Under the pieces are notes generated by a model. That model saw only the letters and a list, made by a program, of their open reading frames with translations. It ran no database searches and was not told the origin of the DNA. Positions 41,797 to 50,539 of a DNA stretch of 50,923 bases are shown piece after piece. Both the position numbers and the translations under genes were made by a program. The stretch comes from Acetobacteraceae bacterium AT-5844 (GTDB lineage Bacteria; Pseudomonadota; Alphaproteobacteria; Acetobacterales; Acetobacteraceae): positions 1-50,923 of the forward strand of contig JH599999.1 of assembly GCA_000245075.1 (NCBI GenBank), given 5' to 3'. How positions within the stretch are numbered: the stretch's first letter is position 1; each line of letters begins with the position of its first letter.

Positions 41797-44385
41797 ATGG
41801 GGCTGCGACGCCGCCTTCCGGTGCTGTTGGTTGCCCTGCTGGTGTTCATGCTGTCCGTGGGAGGGCTGCTGGCCTCCTATCTCGCGTCGCATCTGCGCGA
41901 GAATCGGGACATGGTCTCGCAAGGCCTCCGCGTCGGGCAAACGGCCCGGGCGGTGCTCTCCGACGTGCAGGACGCCGAAACTGGCCAACGCGGCTTCATC
42001 ATCACGGGCCGCGAGATTTATCTCGCCCCCTATACCGCGGCTCTGACATCACTGCCCGGCCATCTGGCCCGGCTGCGCGCCCTGGCCGAGCACGAACCGG
42101 GCCTTTCCTCCCGGCTGGCCGTCCTGGAAACGCTGGTCGGCAGTAAGATGGCCGAGCTGGCCCACACGCTTTCGGCGGCCCGGCTGGAAGGGTTCGAGGC
42201 CGCACGCGCGGCAATTCAGGCGGATCTCGGCCGGGCGACGATGGAGGCTATCCGCCGCTCCGTCTCCGAGATGGTGGCCGAGCAGGATACCCGCCTGGGC
42301 GAACAGATGGCCGACGCCCAGGCGGCCGAGGGGCTGATTTTCGCCGCGGCGGTGGCGGGGGTGGCGCTCAGCATCATGGTCGTGCTGGGAGGCGGGATAC
42401 TGCTGTTCCGCCGTAACAGGCAACTGCGGCTGGCCGAGGCTGACCTGGCGCGCCAGACCGCGCTGCTCCAGGCGACGCTGGACAATGTGTATGACGGCAT
42501 CGGCGCCTTCGACGCGGGCGACACACTGATCGCCTTCAACCGGCGATTCTTCACCTTGCTGGGCTTGCCGCTGGAGATGGGGCGGGTGGGCATGCCGCTT
42601 TCGGCACTGTCGGATGCCGAGGATGGCCGCCCCCGCCCGGTGCTGGCTTCTCTCCACAACTGGCCGGAGGGAAAGCCATTCTCCCTGAGCCTGCATGGGC
42701 GGGACCTTGAGGTGTTCCGTAACGCCATGCCGGCGGGCGGCTTCGTCATCACCTGCCAGGACGTGACCCGGCGCGCCCAGGCCGAGGCAACCATGCGCCA
42801 GGCCCAGAAGATGGAAGCCGTGGGCCACCTGACCGGTGGCATGGCGCATGATTTCAACAACCTGCTGCAGGTCATCAGCGGCAATCTGGAACTGCTCGCC
42901 CGCGCGGTGCCGCTGCAGGGCCGGGCTGCGACGCATCTGGCCAGCGCCCTGGGCGGGGCGGAGCGCGGCGCCCGGCTGACGGCCCAACTCCTGGCTTTCG
43001 CCCGCCGCCAGCCGCTGGACCCCCGCGTCATTAATCTCGGGCGACAGGTGCGGGACATGACCGACCTGCTGCGCCGGACGCTGGGCGAGCAGATCGAGGT
43101 GGAAGCCTCCGTGGCGGGCGGGCTGTGGAACACCCTGGCCGATCCGGGGCAGGTGGAGAACGCGCTGCTGAACCTGGCCATCAATGGCCGCGACGCCATG
43201 CCCGAAGGCGGCAAGCTGACCATCGAACTGGCCAATGCCTTCCTCGACGACAGCTATGCCGACTCGCATATGGACGTCGCGCCCGGCCAATATGTGATGC
43301 TGGCTGTGAGCGACACCGGCTTCGGCATGCCGCATGAGGTGGCCGGCAGAGCTTTCGAACCCTTCTTCACCACCAAGCCGGAAGGCCAGGGAACGGGGCT
43401 CGGGCTTTCCCAGGTCTATGGCTTCGTCAAGCAGTCCGGCGGCCACATCAAGCTCTATTCGGAGCGAGGGCAGGGCACGACGGTGAAGCTCTACCTGCCG
43501 CGTTCCCGCCGCCCCGCCGACATCACGGAGCCGCCTCTCTCCGGTGCGGCCGAGGGCGGCAGCGAAACCATCCTGGTGGTCGAGGATGACGCCGCCGTGC
43601 GGGAAGCCGTGGTCGAGATGCTGGCCGATCTCGGGTACAGCGTGCTGAAGGCGGGGGATGCGGAGGCGGCGCTGTCCGTTCTGGCCAGCGGTGCCCGCGT
43701 GGACCTGCTGTTCACGGATGTGGTGATGCCGGGACCGGTGAAGACGCGCGATCTGGCCCGGCAGGCCCAGGCCATGATGCCAGGGCTGAAGGTGCTCTAC
43801 ACCTCCGGCTACACGGCCAACGCCATCATCCATGACGGGCGGCTGGATGAGGATGTGCTGCTGCTCAGCAAACCTTACAGAAGGGATGAGCTGGCGCGGC
43901 GCATTCGCCGCGTCTTGGGCAAGCCGGCCGATGCTCCGGCCATCGCACGCGACCTCTCCACCCTGGCGCCGGTGGCGGCCGCATCGCATCTGCCCGCGGC
44001 CCATGGCTGGCCCAGCGGTACGCTCGTGCTGGTCGTGGAGGATGATCACCTCATCCGCATGAGCCTGGAGCAGATGCTGGAGGAGTTCCACTTCCGCGTG
44101 GAAGGCGTGGAGACGGCGGAGGAGGCGCTGGAGCGGCTGGGCCGTGGGCCGGTACCATCCATTCTCATCACGGATATTACCTTGCCGGGCATGAGCGGGC
44201 TGTCCCTGGCGGCCGAGGTAAGGCGGCGCTTGCCCTCCATGCCACTGCTCATCTCCACCGGCCATGCCAGCGCGGGCGTCACGCTTCCGGCGGAGCTGGA
44301 TGGGCAGGTGGCTTTCCTCAGCAAGCCCTTCGGCATGTTGCAGCTGGGTACGGCGCTGGCGGAGCTGCGGCGGGATATCGCCTAG
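41797..44385 (+). CDS. Hybrid sensor histidine kinase with two receiver domains
   Basis: An 862-residue hybrid kinase. A first helix (about 8-28) leads into a CHASE3-like periplasmic sensor domain (about 35-170, with DAETGQRGFIITGREIY), a second helix (about 187-207), a PAS-like domain (about 225-330), the dimerisation/phosphotransfer helix with His351 in GMAHDFNNLL, and the HATPase with N-box near 459 and GTGLGLSQVYGF. Two receiver domains follow, with phospho-acceptor Asp641 (FTDVVMPG) and Asp793 (ITDITLPGMSG). The AHDFNN type of H-box is typical of hybrid kinases that signal through REC domains. ATG 41797 follows AGGAGAAGG. No response regulator or Hpt protein is next to it, so its partner is unknown. 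Confidence 0.9.
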   Translation: MGLRRRLPVLLVALLVFMLSVGGLLASYLASHLRENRDMVSQGLRVGQTARAVLSDVQDAETGQRGFIITGREIYLAPYTAALTSLPGHLARLRALAEHEPGLSSRLAVLETLVGSKMAELAHTLSAARLEGFEAARAAIQADLGRATMEAIRRSVSEMVAEQDTRLGEQMADAQAAEGLIFAAAVAGVALSIMVVLGGGILLFRRNRQLRLAEADLARQTALLQATLDNVYDGIGAFDAGDTLIAFNRRFFTLLGLPLEMGRVGMPLSALSDAEDGRPRPVLASLHNWPEGKPFSLSLHGRDLEVFRNAMPAGGFVITCQDVTRRAQAEATMRQAQKMEAVGHLTGGMAHDFNNLLQVISGNLELLARAVPLQGRAATHLASALGGAERGARLTAQLLAFARRQPLDPRVINLGRQVRDMTDLLRRTLGEQIEVEASVAGGLWNTLADPGQVENALLNLAINGRDAMPEGGKLTIELANAFLDDSYADSHMDVAPGQYVMLAVSDTGFGMPHEVAGRAFEPFFTTKPEGQGTGLGLSQVYGFVKQSGGHIKLYSERGQGTTVKLYLPRSRRPADITEPPLSGAAEGGSETILVVEDDAAVREAVVEMLADLGYSVLKAGDAEAALSVLASGARVDLLFTDVVMPGPVKTRDLARQAQAMMPGLKVLYTSGYTANAIIHDGRLDEDVLLLSKPYRRDELARRIRRVLGKPADAPAIARDLSTLAPVAAASHLPAAHGWPSGTLVLVVEDDHLIRMSLEQMLEEFHFRVEGVETAEEALERLGRGPVPSILITDITLPGMSGLSLAAEVRRRLPSMPLLISTGHASAGVTLPAELDGQVAFLSKPFGMLQLGTALAELRRDIA

Positions 44386-44469
44386 AACCGCCCGGCATTG
44401 GGAGGCGTAAGGCGCCCTGCCGGCGCTTTCCCCTTGCGTCAGGCGGTGTGCGGCCCCCACCTTGAGGCC

Positions 44470-45042
44470 ATGCGCGCCGGATTATTGCTCCTAGCCGCCC
44501 TGGCCTGCACACCGCCTCTCCTGGCCGTGGCGCAGGCTCCTGCCAACCCCACCGCTGCCCGGCAGGGCGAGCTGGACCGGCTGCTCATCGCCCTGGCCAC
44601 CGCCCCGGACGAGACGGCCGGAAGGCTGCTGGAAGGGCGCATCCGTATGCTGTGGGCGCAGGCCGCCACACCTGCCGTGGCGCTGCTGGTGCAGCGGGGC
44701 AGCCGTAACATGGAAGCGGATGCGCATGCCGATGCGGTGGAGGATTTCGACGCCGCGCTGACCCTGCAGCCTGATTTCGCCGATGCCTGGCTGCTGCGGG
44801 CCGCCGCTCTCTCCGCCTCGGGGGACAATGCCGCCGCCGTGCGGGACCTGCGGCAGGTGCTGGTGCTGAATCCGCGGCGGTTCGACGCGCTGGACCTCCT
44901 CTCACGTATCCAGGAGCAGAGCGGCGACAATACGGGCGCCTTGCGCAGCTTGGAGGCAGCACTCGCGATCCACCCGAAGATGGCGGGCGGCGACGACCGC
45001 CTTCGCCTGCTGCGCCAGAAGGTGGAAGGGCAGGCGACCTGA
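44470..45042 (+). CDS. Small exported TPR-repeat protein
   Basis: A 190-residue protein with an N-terminal signal peptide (MRAGLLLLAALACTPPLLAVAQ). The mature part is made of TPR-like helical repeats: NMEADAHADAVEDFDAALTL, FADAWLLRAAALSASGDNAA, VRDLRQVLVLNPRRFDALDL and a final GALRSLEAALAIHP; this is two to three repeats with the common A-x-x-x-L-x-P rhythm. TPR domains bind other proteins; the partner is not evident. The ATG at 44470 is preceded by TTGAGG very closely. It follows the hybrid kinase by 84 bases on the same strand and may be cotranscribed. Confidence 0.8.
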   Translation: MRAGLLLLAALACTPPLLAVAQAPANPTAARQGELDRLLIALATAPDETAGRLLEGRIRMLWAQAATPAVALLVQRGSRNMEADAHADAVEDFDAALTLQPDFADAWLLRAAALSASGDNAAAVRDLRQVLVLNPRRFDALDLLSRIQEQSGDNTGALRSLEAALAIHPKMAGGDDRLRLLRQKVEGQAT

Positions 45043-45074
45043 GGCGGATGCCGCAGGTACCTGCCGGGTGAGGT

Positions 45075-45704
45075 TCAGGCCGGGCGCCTCATGTCGAAGC
45101 GGCTTTCCGGCATGAGGGCGGAATAGGCCGTGGGCCCGCCCGCACGCATCACCACGCCGGAGTTAAAGGTGTCGTAGATGCCGTCCTTCAGCAGCGCCTT
45201 GCTGATATGGACCGCCACCACCTCGCCGATGACCAGCCAGCCCTTGGCGTCGCGGCCATCATGGCCCTTCAGGTCGATGATGTGGCTTACCTTGCATTCG
45301 AAGCTCACCGGGCTCTCCGCCACACGGGGCGGGGCGATGAGCCGGGAAGGAGCCTTGGCGAGGCCTGCCAGCTCGAACTCATCGGTGCCGTAGGGAACAT
45401 GGGCGCAGGTGGCGTTCATGGCCTCGGCCAGATCGCGCGTCACCAGGCTCCAGGCGAATTCTCCGGTCTCCCGCGCGTTGCGCAGGCTGTCCTTCTCCAT
45501 GCCGGTGGTCGAGAAGCCGACGATGGGCGGGTGGTAGCAGAACGCATTGAAGAAGCTGTAGGGCGCGAGGTTCACCGACCCATCGGCGCCGCGGGTCGAG
45601 ATCCAGCCGATGGGGCGGGGGCCGACGATGGCGTTGAAGGGATCATGCGGCAGGCCATGGCCCTTGCCGGGTTCATAGAAATGCACGTCTTCCTGGTCGG
45701 TCAT
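45075..45704 (-). CDS. Flavin-reductase-like (DIM6/NTAB, COG1853) family protein
   Basis: A 209-residue split-barrel FMN-binding protein. The FMN-contacting motif VGPRPIGWISTRGADGSVNLAPYSFFNAF is at about 27-55 (only partly quoted here as VGPRPIGWISTRG and NLAPYSFFNAF), followed by FSTTGMEKDSLRN and FAWSLVTRDLAEAMN. The C-terminal part has YDTFNSGVVMRAGG. Members bind FMN and reduce flavin or act as oxygenase partners; the cognate oxygenase, if any, is not nearby. The ATG at 45704 follows AGGA. A much longer frame extends upstream over pyk but has no homology. It is convergent with the TPR gene and lies 65 bases downstream of pyk on the same strand. Confidence 0.9.
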   Translation of the reverse strand: MTDQEDVHFYEPGKGHGLPHDPFNAIVGPRPIGWISTRGADGSVNLAPYSFFNAFCYHPPIVGFSTTGMEKDSLRNARETGEFAWSLVTRDLAEAMNATCAHVPYGTDEFELAGLAKAPSRLIAPPRVAESPVSFECKVSHIIDLKGHDGRDAKGWLVIGEVVAVHISKALLKDGIYDTFNSGVVMRAGGPTAYSALMPESRFDMRRPA

Positions 45705-45769
45705 GCCGTCCTGCTTCCGCCCACCTTGTTGGGGTGATGCGGCGGGATATGCCCGCCGCGCCATAGTTC

Positions 45770-47233
45770 TTACTTTACCGCGGCCACGCGCAGGGCGTTG
45801 GTGGTGCCAGGGGTGCCGAAAGGCACGCCGGCGGTGACGACGATCTCGTCCCCGCTTTCCGCGAAGCCCTCGGAGGCGGCGGAGCGCGCGGCCTTGTTGA
45901 CCATGTCGGTCATGCTGTTCGGCTCCTGCGACAGCAGCGGGTGAACGCCCCACACCACCGCCATCCGCCGGGCCGTCGCCTCGCTGGCCGTCAGGCCCAG
46001 GATGGGGCTGGAGGGCCGCTCCCGCGCCACGCGCAGCGTGGTGGAACCGGTGGAGCTGAACGTCGCGATCACCTTGGCGTCGATCGTCTCCGCCACCTGC
46101 CGGGCGGCGGTGGAGATGGCACCGGCCGAGGTCTTTTCCGGCGCCGGGCGGGCAGCGTTGGTGAGCTGCCGCCAACCGGAATCCTGCTCCACGCGGGAGA
46201 GGATGCGGTCCATCATGTTCACCGCCTCGAACGGATACTGGCCGGCGGCGCTTTCCGCCGAGAGCATCACCGCATCCGCGCCATCGAACACCGCCGTCGC
46301 CACGTCCGACGCTTCGGCGCGGGTGGGGGAGGGCGCGCTGATCATGCTCTCCAGCATCTGGGTGGCAACAACCACCGGCTTGCCGAGCTGGCGGGCCGTG
46401 CGGACGATGCGCTTCTGGATCAGCGGCACTTCCTCGGGCGGCATTTCCACGCCGAGGTCGCCGCGCGCCACCATGACGCAGTCGGTCAGCGCCATGATGC
46501 CATCGAGGTTCTCGACGGCCTGGGGCTTCTCCAGCTTCACCATCACCCAGGCGCGGCCATCGGCGATGGCCTTGGTCTCAGCCACGTCCTCCGGCCGCTG
46601 CACAAAGGAGAGGCCGATATACTCGATGCCGAGCGGCAGCACGAAATCGAGGTCCGCGCGGTCCTTCTCCGTCAGCGCGGGGATGTTCAGCGCCACATCC
46701 GGCACGTTCACGCCCTTGCGGTCCGAAAGCGGGCCGCCGACCAGGATCTCCGTCTCCAGGTGGTCGTCCCGCTTGTGCACGACGCGCAGGCGCAGCTTGC
46801 CATCATCCAGCAGCAGCGTGGTGCCGATGCGCGCGGCCTCGATGATCTCCGGATGCGGCAGCTGCACGCGGCGGACATCGCCGGGCGTCGCGCTCATATC
46901 GAGGCGGAAGGACTGGCCGGCCTGGAGCTGCACCCTCCCGGCCTGGAAGCGGCCGACGCGCAGCTTCGGGCCCTGGACGTCCGCCAGGATGCCGATGGGG
47001 CGCCCCACCTTCTTCTCCAGCGCCCGGATGATGCCGATGCGCTGCGCATGGTCCTCATGGCTGCCATGGCTGAAGTTGAGCCGGAATACGTCGGCGCCGG
47101 TGCGGTACAGCCGCTCGATCACCTCCGGCGTCGAGCTGGCCGGGCCGAGGGTAGCAACGATCTTGGTGCGACGGCGGCGGCGGAGCGGAATGCGCTGCGG
47201 CAAGGCGGTATCCTTTCGGCGGCCCCGGACCAT
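45770..47233 (-). CDS. pyk: Pyruvate kinase
   Basis: A 487-residue pyruvate kinase. It has RTKIVATLGPASS at the N-terminus, FRLNFSHGSHEDH, a B domain (about residues 85-185), and the active-site signature MVKLEKPQAVENLDGIM with the catalytic Lys. VARGDLGVEMP and VATQMLESM follow, and the C-terminal domain with AATRR-type end carries FSSTGSTTLRVARERP. It converts PEP and ADP to pyruvate and ATP. The start is ambiguous: ATG 47233 has a weak ribosome-binding site, while a TTG at 47203 follows AAAGGA by seven bases; both give the same enzyme core. It starts 18 bases after the glycerate kinase stop on the same strand, forming one operon. Confidence 0.95.
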   Translation of the reverse strand: MVRGRRKDTALPQRIPLRRRRRTKIVATLGPASSTPEVIERLYRTGADVFRLNFSHGSHEDHAQRIGIIRALEKKVGRPIGILADVQGPKLRVGRFQAGRVQLQAGQSFRLDMSATPGDVRRVQLPHPEIIEAARIGTTLLLDDGKLRLRVVHKRDDHLETEILVGGPLSDRKGVNVPDVALNIPALTEKDRADLDFVLPLGIEYIGLSFVQRPEDVAETKAIADGRAWVMVKLEKPQAVENLDGIMALTDCVMVARGDLGVEMPPEEVPLIQKRIVRTARQLGKPVVVATQMLESMISAPSPTRAEASDVATAVFDGADAVMLSAESAAGQYPFEAVNMMDRILSRVEQDSGWRQLTNAARPAPEKTSAGAISTAARQVAETIDAKVIATFSSTGSTTLRVARERPSSPILGLTASEATARRMAVVWGVHPLLSQEPNSMTDMVNKAARSAASEGFAESGDEIVVTAGVPFGTPGTTNALRVAAVK

Positions 47234-47251
47234 CCTGGCCGGGGGTTAGTC

Positions 47252-48538
47252 TCAGGCAATCAGGACCAGACGAAGATCGTTGACGTTCGTCAGCGTCGGC
47301 CCCGTGACGATGGTGTCGCCCAAGCTAGCGAACAACCCATAACTGTCGTGTGAAGACAGGCTCTGGCGCGGGTCTAGACCCGCTGCCCGGGCTCGCGCCA
47401 GGGTGTCCGGCGTGACAATCGCGCCGGCATTGTCCTCCGAGCCGTCGATCCCATCCGTGTCGCCCATCAGCGCCCAGATGCCTGGCGCCCCGGCCGCCGC
47501 CAGCGCGAAGCCCAGCAGGCATTCCGTATTGCGGCCACCACGCCCGCCCCTGGGCGTGCCGGGGCGGATGGTGACGGTCGTCTCGCCGCCCGAAAGCAGC
47601 AGGCAGGGCGGGCGGATAGGGTGGCCGTGGGTGTGCGCGCTGCGGGCGATGCCAGCCAGCACCGTGCCGACGACACTGGCCTCGCCCTCCAGCGCATCCC
47701 CCAGCAGCAGGGGCGGCAGGCCGAGGGCCGCGGCTTCCTCCGCCACGGCTTCCAGCGCCATCTGGGGGGTGGCGATCATGCGGAACTCGGCGCGTGCCAG
47801 CCGCGGGTCGCCAGGCTTCGGCGTCTCCTCCACGGCGTCGGCCAGATGCGCGGCGACGGCGGGCGGCACTTCGGCGTCGTAGCGGGCGAGAATCGCCTGG
47901 GCCTCGGCGAAGGTCGTGGGGTCCGGCACGGTGGGGCCGGAGGCGATGACGGTGGGTTCATCGCCCGGCACATCGGAGATGGCGAGCGTCACCACGCGCG
48001 CCGGATGCGCCGCCGCCGCCAGTCGCCCGCCCTTGATGGCGGAGAGGTGCCTGCGCACGCAGTTCATCTCCTGGATGGTGGCGCCGCTGGCCAACAGGGC
48101 GCGATTCACGGCCTGCTTGTCCGCCAGGGTCAGCCCGCCATCGGGCAGGGCCAGCAGGGCGGAGCCACCGCCGGAGATGAGCGCCAGCACGAGGTCATCC
48201 GCCGTCAGCCCCTGCATCAGCGCCAGGATGCGGCGCGCGGCGGCTTCACCGGCGGCGTCTGGCACGGGGTGGGAGGCTTCCACCGTCTCGATTCGCTTCG
48301 TCGGCACCGCATGGCCGTAGCGGGTGACCACGAGGCCGGAGAGATCCGCATCCGGCCAGGCATCCTCCACCGCCGCCGCCATGACAGAGGCGGATTTACC
48401 TGCCCCCACCACGATCACGCGCCCCTTCGGGCGTTCCGGCAGGTGGGCGGCGAGAATGGCACGCGGATCGGCGGCACGGATGGCCGTGTCGAACAGGCGC
48501 CGCAGAGTCGCTCGCGCGCTCGTGTCATCCCAGGTCAT
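47252..48538 (-). CDS. Glycerate 2-kinase (MOFRL/GckA family)
   Basis: A 428-residue protein of the glycerate kinase type-2 family, sometimes annotated as hydroxypyruvate reductase TtuD. Diagnostic segments are VIVVGAGKSASVMAAAVE, ALISGGGSALLALP (phosphate-binding loop), AISDVPGDEPTVIASGP, LLLSGGETTVTI and the C-terminal GDTDGIDGSEDNAGAIV of the MOFRL domain. It phosphorylates D-glycerate to 2-phosphoglycerate. Together with downstream pyk and an enolase elsewhere it would feed glycerate into pyruvate, as in glyoxylate, tartrate or serine-cycle metabolism. The ATG at 48538 follows AGGAG; a longer upstream frame lacks homology. It is the first gene of the two-gene operon. Confidence 0.92.
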   Translation of the reverse strand: MTWDDTSARATLRRLFDTAIRAADPRAILAAHLPERPKGRVIVVGAGKSASVMAAAVEDAWPDADLSGLVVTRYGHAVPTKRIETVEASHPVPDAAGEAAARRILALMQGLTADDLVLALISGGGSALLALPDGGLTLADKQAVNRALLASGATIQEMNCVRRHLSAIKGGRLAAAAHPARVVTLAISDVPGDEPTVIASGPTVPDPTTFAEAQAILARYDAEVPPAVAAHLADAVEETPKPGDPRLARAEFRMIATPQMALEAVAEEAAALGLPPLLLGDALEGEASVVGTVLAGIARSAHTHGHPIRPPCLLLSGGETTVTIRPGTPRGGRGGRNTECLLGFALAAAGAPGIWALMGDTDGIDGSEDNAGAIVTPDTLARARAAGLDPRQSLSSHDSYGLFASLGDTIVTGPTLTNVNDLRLVLIA

Positions 48539-48676
48539 GTCGGCTGTTTCTCCTGCTTCGGCGCCGGTTCGGGCGGCATTGTGGCTCGGGGGCGAAGCAG
48601 GGGAAAGGTGGGGCGGGGAACCGGCCTGCCAGGGCACGGTTCATGTCCTTGCGTACCAATACCAAGGAGGAACTCA

Positions 48677-48883
48677 GTGGCTCAGGACAAGCACAACCCT
48701 GGAAAGCAACAGCAACGAGGCTTTGCTCAGGATCGTGAGCTGGCATCCGAGGCGGGCAAGAAGGGTGGTCAGCACAGCCAGGGTGGCGGCGGGCAGCAGC
48801 AATCCGGCAAGAACAATCCCGGCAACTTCGCCAATGACAAGGAGAAGGCGTCGGAAGCCGGCCGCAAGGGTGGCCAGCACTGA
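48677..48883 (+). CDS. KGG-repeat stress-induced protein
   Basis: A 68-residue, highly hydrophilic protein rich in Gly, Gln, Lys and Asn. Two repeats, GFAQDRELASEAGKKGGQH (15-33) and NFANDKEKASEAGRKGGQH (50-68), have the KGG motif of the family that includes Bacillus GsiB and E. coli YciG. A Gly/Gln-rich linker separates them. Such proteins are small, disordered and induced under stress or starvation. The start is GTG 48677 with a perfect AAGGAGG six bases upstream. It is short enough to be missed by default gene callers. It is divergent from the glycerate kinase gene and has its own strong terminator. Confidence 0.9.
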   Translation: MAQDKHNPGKQQQRGFAQDRELASEAGKKGGQHSQGGGGQQQSGKNNPGNFANDKEKASEAGRKGGQH

Positions 48884-48933
48884 CAGCGTGACTCCGCCGC
48901 CTTCGTAAGGGCGGCGGTGAACCAAAGTGGAAA

Positions 48934-48955
48934 GGGGGCCGACGGCCCCCTTTTT
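48934..48955. terminator. Bidirectional intrinsic terminator
   Basis: GGGGGCC (48934-48940) pairs with GGCCCCC (48944-48950) around GAC, flanked by AAA before and TTTTT after, so it works for both the KGG gene and the convergent ilvE. A further 8-bp stem (CCGCCGCC 48894-48901 with GGCGGCGG 48910-48917) precedes it. Confidence 0.9.
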
Positions 48956-48976
48956 ATGTTCGGGCAGCCCGCCGGC

Positions 48977-49876
48977 TCAGCCGACGCGGCGCGTCACTTC
49001 CTCCGGGCTCATGCGCACCAGCGCTTCATAATCCTTGAGCAGCGTCTCGGTGATGGCGCCGGGAGTGTAACTGTGGTGCGCGATGGCCCGCACCGGTGTT
49101 ACCTCGGCAGCCGTGCCCGCCAGGAAGACTTCCGTCGCATCCTGCAATTCCTCGGCCTTGATGGTACGCTCCACCACTTTCATCTGGCGGTTGCGTGCCA
49201 GTGCCATCACGGTGCGGCGGGTGATGCCGTCCAGGAAGCAGATGGGAGTCGGAGTGTGCAGCTCGCCATCGAAGACCATGAACACGTTGGCGCCGGTCGC
49301 TTCAGCGATATCGCCCTTGTAGTCCAGCATCAGCGCGTCGTCGAAGCCCTCCGCCTCCGCCGCGTGCTTGGACAGGGTGCCGATCATGTACAGGCCGGAC
49401 GCCTTGCTGGCGGTCGGGGCCGTCTCCGGCGCCGGGCGGCGCCACTTCGCCATGGCCAGCCGGACGCCCTTCATGCGGTTCTGCCCAAACAGGTTGGGCC
49501 AGGCCCAGGCGGCGATGGCGAGGTGGATCTTCGTCTGCTGCGCGGAGACGGCGAGCATCTCGGACCCTCGCCAGGCGATCGGGCGAATATAGGCCTCGGT
49601 CAGGTTATTGCGCGCCAGCACTTCCTGGCAGGCGGCGTCGATCTCATCCGCGCTCCAGGGGATGTTGAAGCCGAGGATCTGGCCGGAGGTGATCAGGCGC
49701 CCCGTGTGTTCGTGCAGCTTGAAGATATTGCCGTCATAGGCTCGTTCGCCCTCGAACACGCCGCTGCCATAATGCAGCCCATGGGTCAGTACATGAAGTT
49801 TCGCTTCGCGCCAGGGGACCATCTCGCCATCCAGCCAGATCCAGCCGTCGCGGTCGTCGAAGGGAACCAACGCCAT
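48977..49876 (-). CDS. ilvE: Branched-chain amino acid aminotransferase
   Basis: A 299-residue class IV PLP aminotransferase. Features are GLHYGSGVFEGERAYDG, RPIAWRG, the PLP lysine Lys158 in TASKASGLYM, ALMLDYKGDIAEATGANVF, and the C-terminal FLAGTAAEVTPV that contacts the substrate carboxylate. It exchanges amino groups between branched-chain 2-keto acids and glutamate for Leu, Ile and Val synthesis. The ATG at 49876 follows GAGGAGGA. It is divergent from a MarR-type regulator; ilvE, a MarR protein and an OmpR-type response regulator is a neighbourhood I recall from other alphaproteobacteria. A bidirectional terminator lies 22 bases beyond the stop. Confidence 0.94.
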   Translation of the reverse strand: MALVPFDDRDGWIWLDGEMVPWREAKLHVLTHGLHYGSGVFEGERAYDGNIFKLHEHTGRLITSGQILGFNIPWSADEIDAACQEVLARNNLTEAYIRPIAWRGSEMLAVSAQQTKIHLAIAAWAWPNLFGQNRMKGVRLAMAKWRRPAPETAPTASKASGLYMIGTLSKHAAEAEGFDDALMLDYKGDIAEATGANVFMVFDGELHTPTPICFLDGITRRTVMALARNRQMKVVERTIKAEELQDATEVFLAGTAAEVTPVRAIAHHSYTPGAITETLLKDYEALVRMSPEEVTRRVG

Positions 49877-49903
49877 GTCTGCTATCCTCCTCAGGGTGTT
49901 TGA

Positions 49904-49958
49904 GAAATAATATTTCGTGTACAAGCCTGACGGTAAAATTCATCTCCAAATGTGTCAA
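49904..49958. promoter_or_regulatory. Divergent promoter region between ilvE and the MarR gene
   Basis: The gap is AT-rich compared with the rest of the window. On the minus strand a perfect -35 TTGACA (49958-49953) is followed after 17 bases by TACCGT. On the plus strand TAAAAT (49934-49939) is a good -10 box for the MarR gene. The palindrome GAAAT-AAT-ATTTC (49904-49916) sits beside them and is a candidate operator. Confidence 0.55.
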
Positions 49959-49981
49959 CGATACTGACCCAAAAGACGAGC

Positions 49982-50539
49982 ATGCCAACCATGTCCGAGA
50001 CGCCTGACAGCAAGCCCATGGGGGCCGGCCGCCAACTCCTCTTCCTGCGGGAGGAGGAACTGCGGCTGGCGCAGGACCTGCTCTATTTCGGCTATCGGGA
50101 CTTTACCGCCGGGCCGGATGCGTTGCTGGCCGAGCTGAATATGGGCCGCGCACATCACCGCGTGCTGCATTTCGTGGGCCGCCGTCCCGGCATCACGGTG
50201 GGCGAGCTGCTGGCGATTCTCAGCATCACCAAGCAGTCTCTGGGCCGGGTGCTGACGCCGCTGATCGAGGATGGCTACGTCGTCCAGGCCCATGGCCGGT
50301 CCGACCGGCGGCAGCGACTGCTTTCCCTGACGCCGAAAGGACAGGAACTGGAGCGCCGGCTCTTCGAGCGGCAGCGCGAATGGGTGATGCGTGCCTATCG
50401 CGAGGCCGGGCCCGTGGCCGTGGAGGGCTTCCGCCGCGTCATGCGCGGCCTCATGGGCGCCGAGGCACGGGCGCAGCTCGACCGTGCCGAGCCTGCCAGC
50501 AGCGTGCCCGCCGGCAGCCCTTCCCGGAGTGTCGCCTGA
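49982..50539 (+). CDS. MarR-family transcriptional regulator (PetP-like position)
   Basis: A 185-residue winged-helix regulator. The DNA-binding core is HRVLHFVGRRPGITVGELLAIL followed by SITKQSLGRVLTPLIEDGYV and the wing GRSDRRQRLLSLTPKG (quoted in pieces: RRPGITVGELLAIL, ITKQSLGRVL, RSDRRQRLLSLTPKG). These match the MarR family. N- and C-terminal helices give the usual dimer. Its order, MarR then an OmpR-type response regulator, matches the petP-petR pair of Rhodobacter, where petR is the response regulator; this is a positional analogy. The start could be ATG 49982 or 49991; a GTG at 49952 lies too near the likely transcription start. It ends in TGATG shared with the next gene. Confidence 0.87.
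   Translation: MPTMSETPDSKPMGAGRQLLFLREEELRLAQDLLYFGYRDFTAGPDALLAELNMGRAHHRVLHFVGRRPGITVGELLAILSITKQSLGRVLTPLIEDGYVVQAHGRSDRRQRLLSLTPKGQELERRLFERQREWVMRAYREAGPVAVEGFRRVMRGLMGAEARAQLDRAEPASSVPAGSPSRSVA

Noticed and set aside
45053-45064. Palindrome GCAGGTACCTGC between the TPR and flavin reductase genes
   Set aside because: It is short and has almost no loop, and a single 12-bp palindrome is expected by chance in a window of this size.
45075-46175. A 366-codon minus-strand frame that would extend the flavin reductase upstream over pyk
   Set aside because: Homology begins at the ATG at 45704, which has AGGA before it. The upstream part overlaps pyk in another frame and looks like a shadow.
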